From contig JAAUZI010000093.1 in the NCBI GenBank assembly GCA_014804645.1, forward strand, positions 1 through 51,139: a stretch of DNA of 51,139 bases, written 5' to 3'. Below are positions 43,045 to 51,139 of the stretch, in pieces. The position numbers and the translations under genes are program-made. Within the stretch, counting starts at the first letter, position 1; each line of letters begins with the position of its first letter. The DNA comes from Lachnospiraceae bacterium. GTDB lineage: Bacteria > Bacillota > Clostridia > Lachnospirales > Lachnospiraceae. Under the pieces are notes generated by a model. That model was not told the DNA's origin. It worked only from the letters and a program-made list of their open reading frames with translations, and did not search any database.

Positions 43045-43668
43045 TTACTCTTCACATCTCTCCCGCCGTTTCGCGTCGCAGACGATCCATTCGTCCAATG
43101 TCAGCGGTTGATAATCAGAATACATACAAAAACAGTTAATCATATTGCAGGGAATCGTCTTTTCATTGCCCTGCCCGTCCGTTTTGACGGTAGCTCTGGT
43201 TATCTCCTGAAACTGCTCTATGAGTCTCTGATCCCTAGTGTCATGGACATGGCCGTAAAGCATATAAGTTCTGGGATTCCCGTTTTCATCCAGCCGGTAC
43301 TGTCCATTGTAACACATGATGGGATAATGGCACAGAATAACCTTGCGCTTGTTATCATACATCTCCGCATATGGCTTTACCCATACGAAACGATTCATAT
43401 CCATAGTAGTTTTGGATACAAAATGATCATGGTTGCCCTGAATCAGGTATAATCTGCCGTTTAACCGCCTAAGGAGCATGCTGGTGATCTCCGCATTTCC
43501 CCAGGATAGATCTCCTAGGATGACCACATCGTCATTTTCCCTGACTTTTTGGTTCCATCTGCTTATCATGTATTCATTCATCTCTTCTGCATTTGCAAAT
43601 CCCCGACGATCCATTCGTTTATTCAAGGACCCATGGAAGAAATGCATGTCCGCAATATAGTATCTCAT
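43045..43668 (-). CDS. Calcineurin-like metallophosphoesterase
   Basis: 207 aa. Motifs in order: MRYYIADMHFFH (DxH), VVILGDLSWG (GD), LIQGNHDHF (GNHD), KVILCHYPI and YMLYGHVHDT (GHxH). A soluble phosphoesterase of the YfcE/MPP superfamily, likely acting on small phosphodiesters. Monocistronic; the substrate is unknown. Confidence 0.88.
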   Translation of the reverse strand: MRYYIADMHFFHGSLNKRMDRRGFANAEEMNEYMISRWNQKVRENDDVVILGDLSWGNAEITSMLLRRLNGRLYLIQGNHDHFVSKTTMDMNRFVWVKPYAEMYDNKRKVILCHYPIMCYNGQYRLDENGNPRTYMLYGHVHDTRDQRLIEQFQEITRATVKTDGQGNEKTIPCNMINCFCMYSDYQPLTLDEWIVCDAKRRERCEE

Positions 43669-43823
43669 GGGACAGCTCTCCCTTCTTTAAAAACATATGT
43701 GTAGTAGCTATATTATTACATAATTGACTGATTTTGGAAAGACCAAAAAAATGATGCATCTATAGATTTTGAGAGATTATAAAAAACAAAATATCCGGAT
43801 ATTTTATGAAAAGTAAAATCTGC

Positions 43824-44282
43824 TTAGTACTTTATACAGACATATACGTATACGATGAATTTTGCAACAAGGACAATAATAAATAGTGAGAAGAAAATCC
43901 AGAAAGCCATTTCATTAATCAATGCCACCAGACAAGTGATAATCATCAGAGAATACAGTGCAACTTTAAAGAAAAACCCTTTACCTTTTTCATATCTCCT
44001 TCTGTCTATTTCATCCACTATGGCCTGAAGAGGCAACAGCTCTTTGTACAGATCCCCGAAAAAATCATAGTTGCGGACCTTATGTAAAATAACCATAATC
44101 ATTCCTACTAAAGCGGTAATTCTGCTATAAAGAATAACAGACTCTGACATCCTTCCATAAGCTTCCGGATATATCTCTTGGGCCAGCATTATATATATGA
44201 ACAATCCCCAAAATATAATCTTGTAAATAGTGGACTTTATTACCTTTTTCCACGTAAATTTTGTTTTTTCTTTTTTTCTCAC
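43824..44282 (-). CDS. Membrane protein of unknown function
   Basis: 152 aa with a lysine-rich N-terminus and four hydrophobic segments (about 14-36, 48-66, 106-122, 124-148). No motif of a known family. Low GC and basic start like many clostridial inner-membrane proteins. It stands alone; the 43669-43823 gap is AT-rich with no gene. Confidence 0.6.
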   Translation of the reverse strand: MRKKEKTKFTWKKVIKSTIYKIIFWGLFIYIMLAQEIYPEAYGRMSESVILYSRITALVGMIMVILHKVRNYDFFGDLYKELLPLQAIVDEIDRRRYEKGKGFFFKVALYSLMIITCLVALINEMAFWIFFSLFIIVLVAKFIVYVYVCIKY

Positions 44283-44452
44283 TTAATAAGCCTCGTTTTT
44301 CTAAAATTTATATTTTCGATCAATTTTAACTATTTCTTCATATTAACTATATTATAAAAATATATACAATTATTGTCAAGTGAAATATGTATGATTTACG
44401 ATTACTAAAATGACATTGGGGGTTATTTTAATGTTAAAAACAGACAAAAAAG

Positions 44453-44480
44453 AAAGCATTGAATTTATTTTCAATGCTTT
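44453..44480 (-). terminator. Terminator after tRNA-Arg
   Basis: An 11-bp perfect stem (44470-44480 with 44453-44463, 6-base loop) followed by CTTTTTT on the minus strand. It ends the DUF3881-tRNA-Arg transcript. Confidence 0.85.
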
Positions 44481-44484
44481 GAGG

Positions 44485-44557
44485 CGTTGGTGAGGTGACT
44501 CGAACACCCGATCTTCCGCTTAGGAGGCGGCTGCACTATCCACTGTGCTACACCAAC
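44485..44557 (-). tRNA. tRNA-Arg (anticodon CCT)
   Basis: Acceptor GTTGGTG/CACCAAC, anticodon arm with loop CTCCTAA, T-arm GGGTGTTCGAGTCACCT, discriminator G. Its first base directly follows the TAA of the upstream DUF3881 gene. Confidence 0.95.
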
Positions 44558-45436
44558 TTAAGGAAAATTGATAAAACCCTGCAGCCAGATACTTCCTTTG
44601 AATCTTCTGCCTATCTGGGGTTCTCCCAACATATCTATTATATTGATTGCGACATCAAATGTCAATTCGTTACAGCAAATTTTTAACAAATATATTTCCT
44701 CATTTGTGATCTCATTGCGTATCTTACTGCACTCTGTAATTTCGCCCAGCACGGAATAATGGTCGCATTCCACGCCATAGGGCATAAAGTAAGTATCCAC
44801 AATGCTGAACACGTCTTCTTTCTGTATCTTTCTGGATATGGTACTGTACATATCCATATCCTCCATGGTCAACATCTCAATGGCGTCCTCGTCACCCTTG
44901 CGCGCTGCGGCAATCAGATTGGTGCGTTTCACAGAGTCCTGCATAATTCTCTGTTTCTGCATTTCGTCCTTTTCAATAGGCATCAACACACTGCCCTGGG
45001 TGGACAGTCCGGACAGGGTCAGACTGGTTCCACGAATGGGCAGTTCCCCACAGAAATGTGCTTTCACATAGGGAATCCGATTCTGCAGGTAAAATATCAG
45101 CGAAATGCCGACTTTGATGTCATCACACACGCCTGCATAGGATTCTCTGAAGGCATGGCGTTCTACAGAGACATCCTCCGTACTGGTAACTCCTCTGCCC
45201 TTTAAATATGGAAAATAATATTCATAGACAAATTTGTCTTCCTCGTCAAATTCCCCACAGACCGTAATACCCATATTGTCGGCAAAACCTTTGCTGAATT
45301 CACCCAGCATCACATCCTCGTCATTGATGGTATAAGCGCGCTGATCCGCCGTCAATATCACTTCCTTTAATAGTTCCTTTAATTTTGCACGATCTGTATA
45401 TTCACTAAAGCCGATCGCTCTCATGAATTTATGCAA
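44558..45436 (-). CDS. DUF3881 family protein
   Basis: 292 aa, a family almost limited to Lachnospiraceae. Start TTG at 45436 (MHKFMRAIGFSEYTDR) has AAGGTG six bases upstream and matches the usual MHKFxRAIGF family start; the earlier ATG is not supported. The function is unknown. It is followed without any gap by tRNA-Arg and preceded by serS, so it is probably part of a serS-DUF3881-tRNA transcript. Confidence 0.85.
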   Translation of the reverse strand: MHKFMRAIGFSEYTDRAKLKELLKEVILTADQRAYTINDEDVMLGEFSKGFADNMGITVCGEFDEEDKFVYEYYFPYLKGRGVTSTEDVSVERHAFRESYAGVCDDIKVGISLIFYLQNRIPYVKAHFCGELPIRGTSLTLSGLSTQGSVLMPIEKDEMQKQRIMQDSVKRTNLIAAARKGDEDAIEMLTMEDMDMYSTISRKIQKEDVFSIVDTYFMPYGVECDHYSVLGEITECSKIRNEITNEEIYLLKICCNELTFDVAINIIDMLGEPQIGRRFKGSIWLQGFINFP

Positions 45437-45505
45437 AGGTCTCACCTTCTTTCTGTCTATAAATGTACATGCAGGATTCCCTGCTGCCTGCTTATATACT
45501 GATAA

Positions 45506-46795
45506 TTATTTCTCTTTGGGATAGATTATCTCTTTTCCGCCCATATACATGCGCAGTGCCTGAGGAATCTTAATGCTGCCGTCCGCCTGCACATTGTTTT
45601 CCAAAAACGCAATCAGTCCTCTGGGAGTTGCCAGAACCGTATTGTTTAATGTATGCACATAGTATGTCCCATTTTCGCCCTTGGTGCGAATACCCAGTCT
45701 TCTGGCCTGCGCATCTCCCAGCGTGGAACAGGAACCTACCTCAAAATATTTCTTCTGTCTGGGACTCCATGCCTCCACGTCACAGGACTTCACTTTTAAA
45801 TCCGCCAGATCGCCGCTGCAGCACTCCAGTGTGCGCACGGGAATATCCAGACTACGGAAAAATTCTACGGTATAGGACCACATTTTATTATACCAATCCA
45901 TGGACTCTTCCGGCTCACACAGCACTACCATCTCCTGCTTTTCAAACTGGTGTACGCGGTATACGCCTCTCTCCTCAATGCCATGGGAGCCTACCTCCTT
46001 ACGGAAACAGGGAGAATAGGAAGTCATGGTAATGGGAAGCTGATCCTTTTGCACCATCTCCCCCTTGAACTTACCGATCATGGAATGCTCGGAGGTGCCA
46101 ATCAGGTATAGATCTTCATTCTCAATCTTATACATCATGGACTCCATCTCGAAAAAGCTCATAACCCCATTTACAACACTGCTGCGGATCATAAAAGGCG
46201 GGATGCAGTAGGTAAAGCCTTTATCGATCATGAAATCCCGGGCATAGCTGATCATCGCGGAGTGAATCCGGGCGGCGTCTCCCATCAGATAATAAAATCC
46301 ATTACCGCTGGTACGGCCCGCAGAATCTTTATCCAGACCGTTGATACTGGTCAGTATGTCCGCATGATACGGAACCTCAAAATCAGGCACCACAGGATCG
46401 CCGTATTTCTGTATTTCCACATTCTCGGTGTCGTCCTTTCCAACCGGAACGGAGGGGTCTATGATATTCGGAATCACCATCATTATTTTGGTAACCTTTT
46501 CCTGCAGCTCCGCCCCGAGAGTTTCCAATTCCGCCAGTCTCTTGGCACCGGCAGCCACCTCGGCTTTTTTAGCCTCTGCCTCCTCCTTTTTACCCTGAGC
46601 CATCAGCGCGCCGATCTCCTTGGAAATCTTGTTTCGTCTGGCTCTCAGGTCGTCGCCTTCCTGCTGGGTCTTTCTGTTTTCAGCGTCCAACGCAATCACT
46701 TCGTCTACCAACGGCAGCTTTTCATCCTGGAATTTCTTGCGGATATTTTCCTTTACAATCTCCGGATTTTCTCTCAAAAATTTAATGTCTATCAT
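45506..46795 (-). CDS. serS: Seryl-tRNA synthetase
   Basis: 429 aa. An N-terminal coiled-coil tRNA-binding arm (about 25-105) and a class II core: LIGTSEHSMIGK where most bacteria have TAEVP, CFRKEVGSHGIEERGVYRVH (motif 2), EVGSCSTLGDAQARR and NNTVLATPRGLIAFLENN (motif 3). These variants belong to the clostridial SerRS subgroup. AAAGGAG six bases before the ATG at 46795. Charges tRNA-Ser. Confidence 0.95.
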   Translation of the reverse strand: MIDIKFLRENPEIVKENIRKKFQDEKLPLVDEVIALDAENRKTQQEGDDLRARRNKISKEIGALMAQGKKEEAEAKKAEVAAGAKRLAELETLGAELQEKVTKIMMVIPNIIDPSVPVGKDDTENVEIQKYGDPVVPDFEVPYHADILTSINGLDKDSAGRTSGNGFYYLMGDAARIHSAMISYARDFMIDKGFTYCIPPFMIRSSVVNGVMSFFEMESMMYKIENEDLYLIGTSEHSMIGKFKGEMVQKDQLPITMTSYSPCFRKEVGSHGIEERGVYRVHQFEKQEMVVLCEPEESMDWYNKMWSYTVEFFRSLDIPVRTLECCSGDLADLKVKSCDVEAWSPRQKKYFEVGSCSTLGDAQARRLGIRTKGENGTYYVHTLNNTVLATPRGLIAFLENNVQADGSIKIPQALRMYMGGKEIIYPKEK

Positions 46796-46831
46796 TTTAT
46801 CTCCTTTCTCGCATAGCGATGGCACTTTTTA

Positions 46832-47881
46832 TCAACTGACCACTTCTTCAATGAAAATGTTTTGAACCTTCATCAGGTCCTTTATAATTTCCTTTTTGAC
46901 ACTGTTTCCGTTTCGATCCTGAATAATCCGCAGTATGGGACGATCCTGAAAATTTTTGTTCTGTTCCACCACCATACCGATCTCACCCTCGCTGGTGAGT
47001 ACATGTGTGCCCACCGGGTAAACTGCTGTAAAATTCAAAAATACATCCACCACTCTGCTGTCAAATTTTTTACCCCTATGAAATTTCATATATTCAATGG
47101 CCTGATATACTTTGATTCGTTTACAGCCAATGCCGCATATCAACTCATCAAAGGCATCACAAACACTGACGATCCGGCATTCCAACGGTATCTCCCGAAC
47201 CTTTAGCGGATAGCCGGAACCGTTTATTCTCTCATGATGGAGCAGAACAATATCCTTGCTGGTATCTGACAGCCAATCTTCTTCCTTCAGGGCGGAGTAA
47301 CCGTAGATTGGATGTTTCTTATATTCCGACAGCTCATAACCAGACAATTCATCCAGATTTTTATCTGAATAATCATAGGTCTGGTATCGCAGGCCTATAT
47401 CATGGAGCAGACATGCCACGCCAATATCATGGATACTCTTGGCAGACAGTTCCATCTTAAGCGCTGTCAATATTGCCAGGGAGCAGATGCTGATGGAATG
47501 CTCATATACATCTGCGATCCTCTGTTTAATGTCATACACCTTTTCGACTACCTGTTCTTCCTCCAGAATATTGTTGATAATGTTATCGGCTGCCCTACTC
47601 AGCTCCTCCAGATTTCCGTCATGCTTATAGGTATGCTTTTCGAGAATCTCCTTGACCTTTTCCTTGATAGAGGACTCGATATCTGTTTTCAGAATCAGAC
47701 TCTCATGAATTTCCTCTCCCTCACAGATACATACCTCTTTGATTCCAAGGTCCTTCAACTTATCAATATATTCTGTGCGGATAACAGCCCCTTCCGGCAA
47801 TACAATCTGATAGTCCCAGGTAGTCAGAACTCTGGCTAATATTTCATTTCCTTCCAACTCTTCAACTTTTCTGACAATCAT
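46832..47881 (-). CDS. HD-GYP domain phosphodiesterase
   Basis: About 349 aa. HD motif in VACLLHDIGLRYQTYD and GYP in LLHHERINGSGYPLKVREI, so it may cleave cyclic-di-GMP or a related dinucleotide. The N-terminal ~110 residues are a separate domain without a known name. AGGGG lies seven bases before the ATG at 47881, preferred over one two codons upstream. It lies in the serS-parA strand block. Confidence 0.85.
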   Translation of the reverse strand: MIVRKVEELEGNEILARVLTTWDYQIVLPEGAVIRTEYIDKLKDLGIKEVCICEGEEIHESLILKTDIESSIKEKVKEILEKHTYKHDGNLEELSRAADNIINNILEEEQVVEKVYDIKQRIADVYEHSISICSLAILTALKMELSAKSIHDIGVACLLHDIGLRYQTYDYSDKNLDELSGYELSEYKKHPIYGYSALKEEDWLSDTSKDIVLLHHERINGSGYPLKVREIPLECRIVSVCDAFDELICGIGCKRIKVYQAIEYMKFHRGKKFDSRVVDVFLNFTAVYPVGTHVLTSEGEIGMVVEQNKNFQDRPILRIIQDRNGNSVKKEIIKDLMKVQNIFIEEVVS

Positions 47882-47925
47882 TTCCATACCCCTGCAATCA
47901 TGGGCTTTGCCTATGATATTGTCTC

Positions 47926-48453
47926 TTATTTCTCTTCACCCATAGCTATTGCCAGAGCCTCTTCCTCCTCTTTTCCCAGAGTGATGGAACACTCTCCGGC
48001 AATTATCTCCTTGGTATAAGAGTAACAGCCATCTGTACTGTGAACAGAATTGATAATAAATCCATCATTATTTTCGTTGAGCAGCGCTAGACTGAAACTT
48101 AGTTGTCCGCCCATCTGCTTGAATGCATCATATTTGACTAGCCCCATCTTTTGATAGGCGCTTACCATGCGCTTGTATAAAGTACGGATATCTTTTTTAT
48201 TCTTATCCGTATTAATCTTAAGAAATTTGTTATCCTCAAACAGGGCAATGATATCTTGCTCAAGACTGAGGCCGTCTTTGCCCAGAACAAATTTGTCTAA
48301 GCGCCGTTTCAGTTTCTGTGTCTTTACAATTAAGCATATTGTCAGGATCAATAAGATCACGGTCAATGCCGCCATACCGACAATAAAGTATCCGATATCT
48401 ATATTCCCTAAGCCGATGGTATTTAAAAATTCACTGTATCCTGCGTTATTCAT
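47926..48453 (-). CDS. DUF4446 family protein
   Basis: 175 aa. One N-terminal membrane helix (about 20-43), a coiled-coil region (KLKRRLDKFVLGKDGLSLEQ) and a conserved globular C-terminus (GGQLSFSLALLNENNDGFII). Usually found directly after parB in clostridia, as here (8-base gap). Function unknown. Confidence 0.85.
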   Translation of the reverse strand: MNNAGYSEFLNTIGLGNIDIGYFIVGMAALTVILLILTICLIVKTQKLKRRLDKFVLGKDGLSLEQDIIALFEDNKFLKINTDKNKKDIRTLYKRMVSAYQKMGLVKYDAFKQMGGQLSFSLALLNENNDGFIINSVHSTDGCYSYTKEIIAGECSITLGKEEEEALAIAMGEEK

Positions 48454-48461
48454 ATCTACCT

Positions 48462-49343
48462 CTACCTGTCAATCATCTCCAGAATCCTATCCAGATCTTC
48501 GTGACTGTAAAATTCAATTTCAATTTTACCCGTTCCCTCTCCCTTAGAGGTCACTGCTACCTTAGTGCTCAATCTCTGTTTCAATTTTTCTTCGATATCC
48601 AGATAGATTGCCTGCAGCGCCTTGTCATCCAGTTTCTTTACCTTTGCGGGCTTATGCAGGTTCTTTACCATCTTTTCAATCTCTCTGACACTGAGTTTCT
48701 CATCAAAGATTTTCTGTGCCAAAGCATACTGCTCTTCCTCGTCCTCCACAGCTAAAAGCGCTCTGGCATGCCCTGTGCTGATCATATCGTCAATGACCAT
48801 CTGCTGCACTTTGTCACCCAGTTTCAGCAGTCGAATGGAGTTGGTCACCGCCGCACGGCTCTTGGACACACGCTCTGCGACCTCGTCCTGTTTTAAATTA
48901 AACTCTTCCAACAGACGCTTGTAAGCCTGGGCCTCCTCGATAGGATTCAAGTCTTCTCTCTGAATATTTTCAATCAGGGCAATCTCCACGATCTCCTGAT
49001 CGGAATAATTTTTGATAATTACAGGCACTTCCTTTAGACCGGCAAGCCTGGCAGCCCTCCATCTTCTCTCTCCCGCAATAATCTCATAATATTCTTTTCT
49101 GTCCTGGACCAGAATGGGCTGCAGCAAACCAAACTGTTTGATAGAATCTGCCAGCTCCTGTAGAGCATCTTCGTCAAAGTATTTGCGGGGCTGCTTTCTA
49201 TTCGGCTCTACCTTTGTAATTGCTACAACTGTTTCAGCAGATTTTTCTTTTGTTTCCGCTTTCTGTTTCTTTTCTTTTGTTTCCCCGACAATGTTCGGAA
49301 TCATTACATCCAAACCTTTACCCAGTCCTCTCGGTGTTGCCAT
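48462..49343 (-). CDS. parB: Chromosome partition protein ParB/Spo0J
   Basis: 293 aa. ParB-N with the GERRWRAA motif (91-98, CTP-binding), the QREDLNPIEEAQAYKRL block, an HTH (LKQDEVAERVSKSRAAVTN), and a C-terminal dimerisation region. It binds parS, loads onto DNA as a CTP-dependent clamp, and recruits SMC near the origin. Downstream of parA by 27 bases. The parS sites at 50652 and 50701 are its likely targets. Confidence 0.95.
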   Translation of the reverse strand: MATPRGLGKGLDVMIPNIVGETKEKKQKAETKEKSAETVVAITKVEPNRKQPRKYFDEDALQELADSIKQFGLLQPILVQDRKEYYEIIAGERRWRAARLAGLKEVPVIIKNYSDQEIVEIALIENIQREDLNPIEEAQAYKRLLEEFNLKQDEVAERVSKSRAAVTNSIRLLKLGDKVQQMVIDDMISTGHARALLAVEDEEEQYALAQKIFDEKLSVREIEKMVKNLHKPAKVKKLDDKALQAIYLDIEEKLKQRLSTKVAVTSKGEGTGKIEIEFYSHEDLDRILEMIDR

Positions 49344-49370
49344 AGCCTGTTCCTTCCTTTCCTTATATTA

Positions 49371-50135
49371 TTATGAATTTTTCCGAATCAATTCCTCTGC
49401 CAAATCAATATATGCTTCTGCACCGGCAGACTTGGGATCATAGACAGTAATTGGCTGTCCGTAGCTGGGCGCCTCCGCCAGGCGGATATTTCTGGGAATC
49501 AGTGTTTTAAATATGTACTGTGTCAAATTACTCTTCACATTTTCCACCACCTGCATAGACAGATTTGTGCGGGAATCGTACATGGTGAAAATAACGCCTT
49601 CCATCTCCAGTTCCGGATTCAATCTCTCCTTAACCAGATTTACCGTGTGAATCAGCTGACTGAGTCCCTCCAGCGCATAGTACTCACATTGAATAGGCAC
49701 CAGCACAGAATCCGCCGTGGTCATGGAATTGATAGTAAGCATATTCAATGAGGGCGGACAATCGATTATGATGTAGTCGTACTTGTCCACTACAAAATCT
49801 ACTGCATTCTTCAGTATAAATTCCTTCCTGTCTATGCCGATCAGTTCAATCTCTGCAGCAGCCAGGTTTACATTGGAGGGAATCACAGATACATTGGGAA
49901 TGACGTCTGCAATCGTACAGTCATAAATCGTACATTCCTCCAAGATCAATTCATAAATTGTTTCGTCCAGATTATTTTTATCAATACCAAATCCACTGGT
50001 GGTATTTCCCTGTGGATCTGTATCAATTACCAGAACCTTCTTGCCCTTGGCCGCCAGAGCCGCCGACAGATTAATAGATGTGGTGGTCTTTCCCACGCCG
50101 CCCTTTTGATTTGCAATCGCAATAATTCTACCCAT
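49371..50135 (-). CDS. parA: Chromosome partition ATPase ParA/Soj
   Basis: 254 aa. The deviant Walker A KGGVGKTTTSI (from residue 11), DTDPQGNTTSGFG and DYIIIDCPPSLNML are the ParA/MinD signature. It moves ParB-parS complexes and affects DnaA. First of parA-parB-DUF4446. GAGAAAGG precedes the ATG. Confidence 0.96.
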   Translation of the reverse strand: MGRIIAIANQKGGVGKTTTSINLSAALAAKGKKVLVIDTDPQGNTTSGFGIDKNNLDETIYELILEECTIYDCTIADVIPNVSVIPSNVNLAAAEIELIGIDRKEFILKNAVDFVVDKYDYIIIDCPPSLNMLTINSMTTADSVLVPIQCEYYALEGLSQLIHTVNLVKERLNPELEMEGVIFTMYDSRTNLSMQVVENVKSNLTQYIFKTLIPRNIRLAEAPSYGQPITVYDPKSAGAEAYIDLAEELIRKNS

Positions 50136-50331
50136 AAATCAGTATTACCTTTCTCATAATGTAACTTTTTTCGTAGTATGTTTTTCATTATATCACTAAT
50201 GAGGGTATATATCTATAGAAAATTTCATGTTTTTTGATTTGTTTTGTTCGAGTTATTGAATCAAATAGATACCTGTGATACAATTCGTAAAGAAAAATTA
50301 GATATTCACTCTATACACTTGCCGCAAGTCA

Positions 50332-50564
50332 GCCCTGTGGAGAGGTGATATGTCCCGGAGCGGGGCTGTGACTGAGGGTAGATTTTACTTAGGGAGCAGT
50401 CCAACCCCTAGGGTAAAACGGCCACGGATGGCCGTTTTAAGCGATACCGCACATGGATGTGCGTTATCGCTGACCCGGCACTTGCTATAATCCTTCCCTG
50501 CTCCCTTAGTAAAATCCCCCGAAGAAGCCGCCCCACCCCGGGGCATACCACCTCTCCACAGGGC
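50332..50564. repeat. Long multi-branched foldback element
   Basis: The outer stem pairs 50332-50347 with 50549-50564 perfectly (16 bp) and extends to about 34 bp with a few mismatches. An inner stem pairs 50381-50399 with 50498-50516 (one mismatch). At the apex GGGT (50411-50414) may pair with ACCC (50473-50476) around two hairpins: 50415-50438 (perfect 9-bp stem) and 50441-50470 (13-bp stem, one mismatch). It could be a structured RNA, a DNA cruciform or a MITE-like repeat. Confidence 0.75.
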
Positions 50565-50592
50565 GTCCCGCAGTGTGTCCCATGTAACTAAA

Positions 50593-50622
50593 TGTTTCAC
50601 ACCTAAATAAAAAATGTTTCAC
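50593..50622. promoter_or_regulatory. Two parS half-sites
   Basis: TGTTTCAC at 50593-50600 and 50615-50622, each half of the parS palindrome. Confidence 0.5.
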
Positions 50623-50651
50623 ACTTTTTATCACAAAATCTTGTGTCAAAA

Positions 50652-50667
50652 TGTTTCACGTGAAACA
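50652..50667. promoter_or_regulatory. parS: parS site 1
   Basis: A perfect TGTTTCACGTGAAACA 16-mer, the bacterial consensus bound by ParB. Confidence 0.97.
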
Positions 50668-50700
50668 TTATCTTGTGTTTTATATTTCAAAACAGGGAAA

Positions 50701-50716
50701 TGTTTCACGTGAAACA
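50701..50716. promoter_or_regulatory. parS: parS site 2
   Basis: A second perfect 16-mer, 49 bases from the first and 21 bases after the LuxR-type gene's stop. Confidence 0.97.
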
Positions 50717-50736
50717 TTTCCCTGCACCCAATCTTC

Positions 50737-51139
50737 CTAATATAACTTAATTAAATCATTCTTAATAGCAAATACTGCCGCCTGCGTTCTATCGCTTACA
50801 TCAATCTTCTTAAAGATATTAGATATATGATTCTTTACTGTCCGTTCACTAATTTTAAGTTCATTAGCAATCTCCTTATTAAGTTTTCCATTAGCAACTT
50901 CAATAAGAACCTGCAACTCCCTCTTAGTAAGTTCCTCAATTTTATCTTTATCCTTATCTCGTGATACCATGCGGTTATTCAAAATAGGTATCAAGCTAGG
51001 TTGAATATAAGTCTCACCTGAAATAACTGTATGAATAGCTCTTTTTAACTCAGAAAACTCAGACTCTTTCAATATATATCCATCAACACCTATATCCATA
51101 GCCTTGAGCAAATATTCAATTTCATTGTGAACAGTTAAG
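50737..51139 (-). CDS. NarL/FixJ-type response regulator, C-terminal part (cut by window edge)
   Basis: The frame is open to the window end. Visible: the end of a receiver (LLKAMDIGVDGYILKESEFS, with the conserved Lys) and a LuxR HTH (LTKRELQVLIEVANGKLNKE, ISERTVKNHISNIFKKI). The N-terminal half with the phospho-Asp lies outside. Located beside parS; the gene's control target is unknown. Confidence 0.9.
   Translation of the reverse strand, partial: LTVHNEIEYLLKAMDIGVDGYILKESEFSELKRAIHTVISGETYIQPSLIPILNNRMVSRDKDKDKIEELTKRELQVLIEVANGKLNKEIANELKISERTVKNHISNIFKKIDVSDRTQAAVFAIKNDLIKLY

Larger units (their letters stand above)
50136..50736. other. Gene-free region next to parA: foldback element and parS sites
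   Basis: The 600 bases between parA and the LuxR-type gene hold the 50332-50564 foldback, two parS sites and two half-sites, and a TATAAT (minus strand, 50187-50192) that may be the parA -10. Open frames across the foldback are chance. Confidence 0.6.

Noticed and set aside
50385..50600. 71-codon open frame across the foldback
   Set aside because: It follows the two arms of the foldback and has no ribosome site or family; probably chance.

Overview
The window is chromosomal DNA of a low-to-mid GC Firmicute, most likely a gut Lachnospiraceae (Clostridium cluster XIVa). Pointers are the DUF3881 and DUF4446 genes, the clostridial-type SerRS, strong AGGAGG ribosome sites, a T-box ahead of thrS, an IS1182-type element, a PD-(D/E)XK 'transposase-nuclease' and a Bce-type peptide-antibiotic module. 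The right end lies near the replication origin: soj/parA, spo0J/parB and two perfect parS sites sit at 48.4-50.8 kb. The species cannot be named from the sequence alone.

Layout, left to right. 0-10.8 kb: signalling genes (a PAS protein cut by the window edge, a large hybrid histidine kinase), a GNAT enzyme, a P-loop ATPase, then glycan and phosphoester genes (Zn-dependent phospholipase C-like, sialate O-acetylesterase, metallophosphatase, GH27 alpha-galactosidase). 11-14.3 kb: a PD-(D/E)XK transposase-nuclease and T-box-regulated thrS lacking the TGS domain. 14.3-20.4 kb: an AT-rich accessory patch with two HTH genes, a P-loop kinase-like gene, an IS1182 element with a nonsense-broken transposase, a truncated conjugation-type membrane gene, and remnants of a second thrS tail and a second isomerase tail. 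20.4-28 kb: sugar-phosphate isomerase, HAD hydrolase and HTH-methyltransferase genes, then a BlaI / lipoprotein / BlaR1-like operon. 28-32.6 kb: a complete BceRS-BceAB module with a perfect TnACA-N4-TGTAA operator upstream of bceA. 32.7-38 kb: a heterodimeric ABC exporter with a flavin-fold protein and an AraC/GyrI regulator. 38-41.5 kb: a metal module (ArsR-type repressor, lipoprotein, stand-alone HMA protein, CadA/ZntA-type P-ATPase). 41.5-44.6 kb: a methyltransferase, four tandem tRNAs (Glu, Glu, His, Tyr), a metallophosphoesterase, a membrane protein and tRNA-Arg. 44.6-51.1 kb: DUF3881, serS, HD-GYP, DUF4446, parB, parA, a large foldback element, parS sites and a LuxR-type response regulator cut by the window edge.

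How the parts work together. The Bce module should sense a cell-wall-active peptide through the transporter-kinase pair and induce the transporter through the site at 32692-32705. The BlaI/BlaR1-like operon should be self-regulated at two dyads over its own promoter; its sensor has a long acidic DxDxDG-bearing extension that also resembles its lipoprotein partner. The cadA promoter carries a dyad immediately downstream of the -10, which fits control by the nearby ArsR-type gene. thrS is controlled by uncharged tRNA-Thr.

The most unusual observations are the ~230-bp multi-branched foldback next to the parS sites, the paired thrS/isomerase remnants, duplicated promoter-hairpin units ahead of bceR, a repeated Shine-Dalgarno-bearing leader, and a tRNA-Arg that begins at the base after a stop codon.
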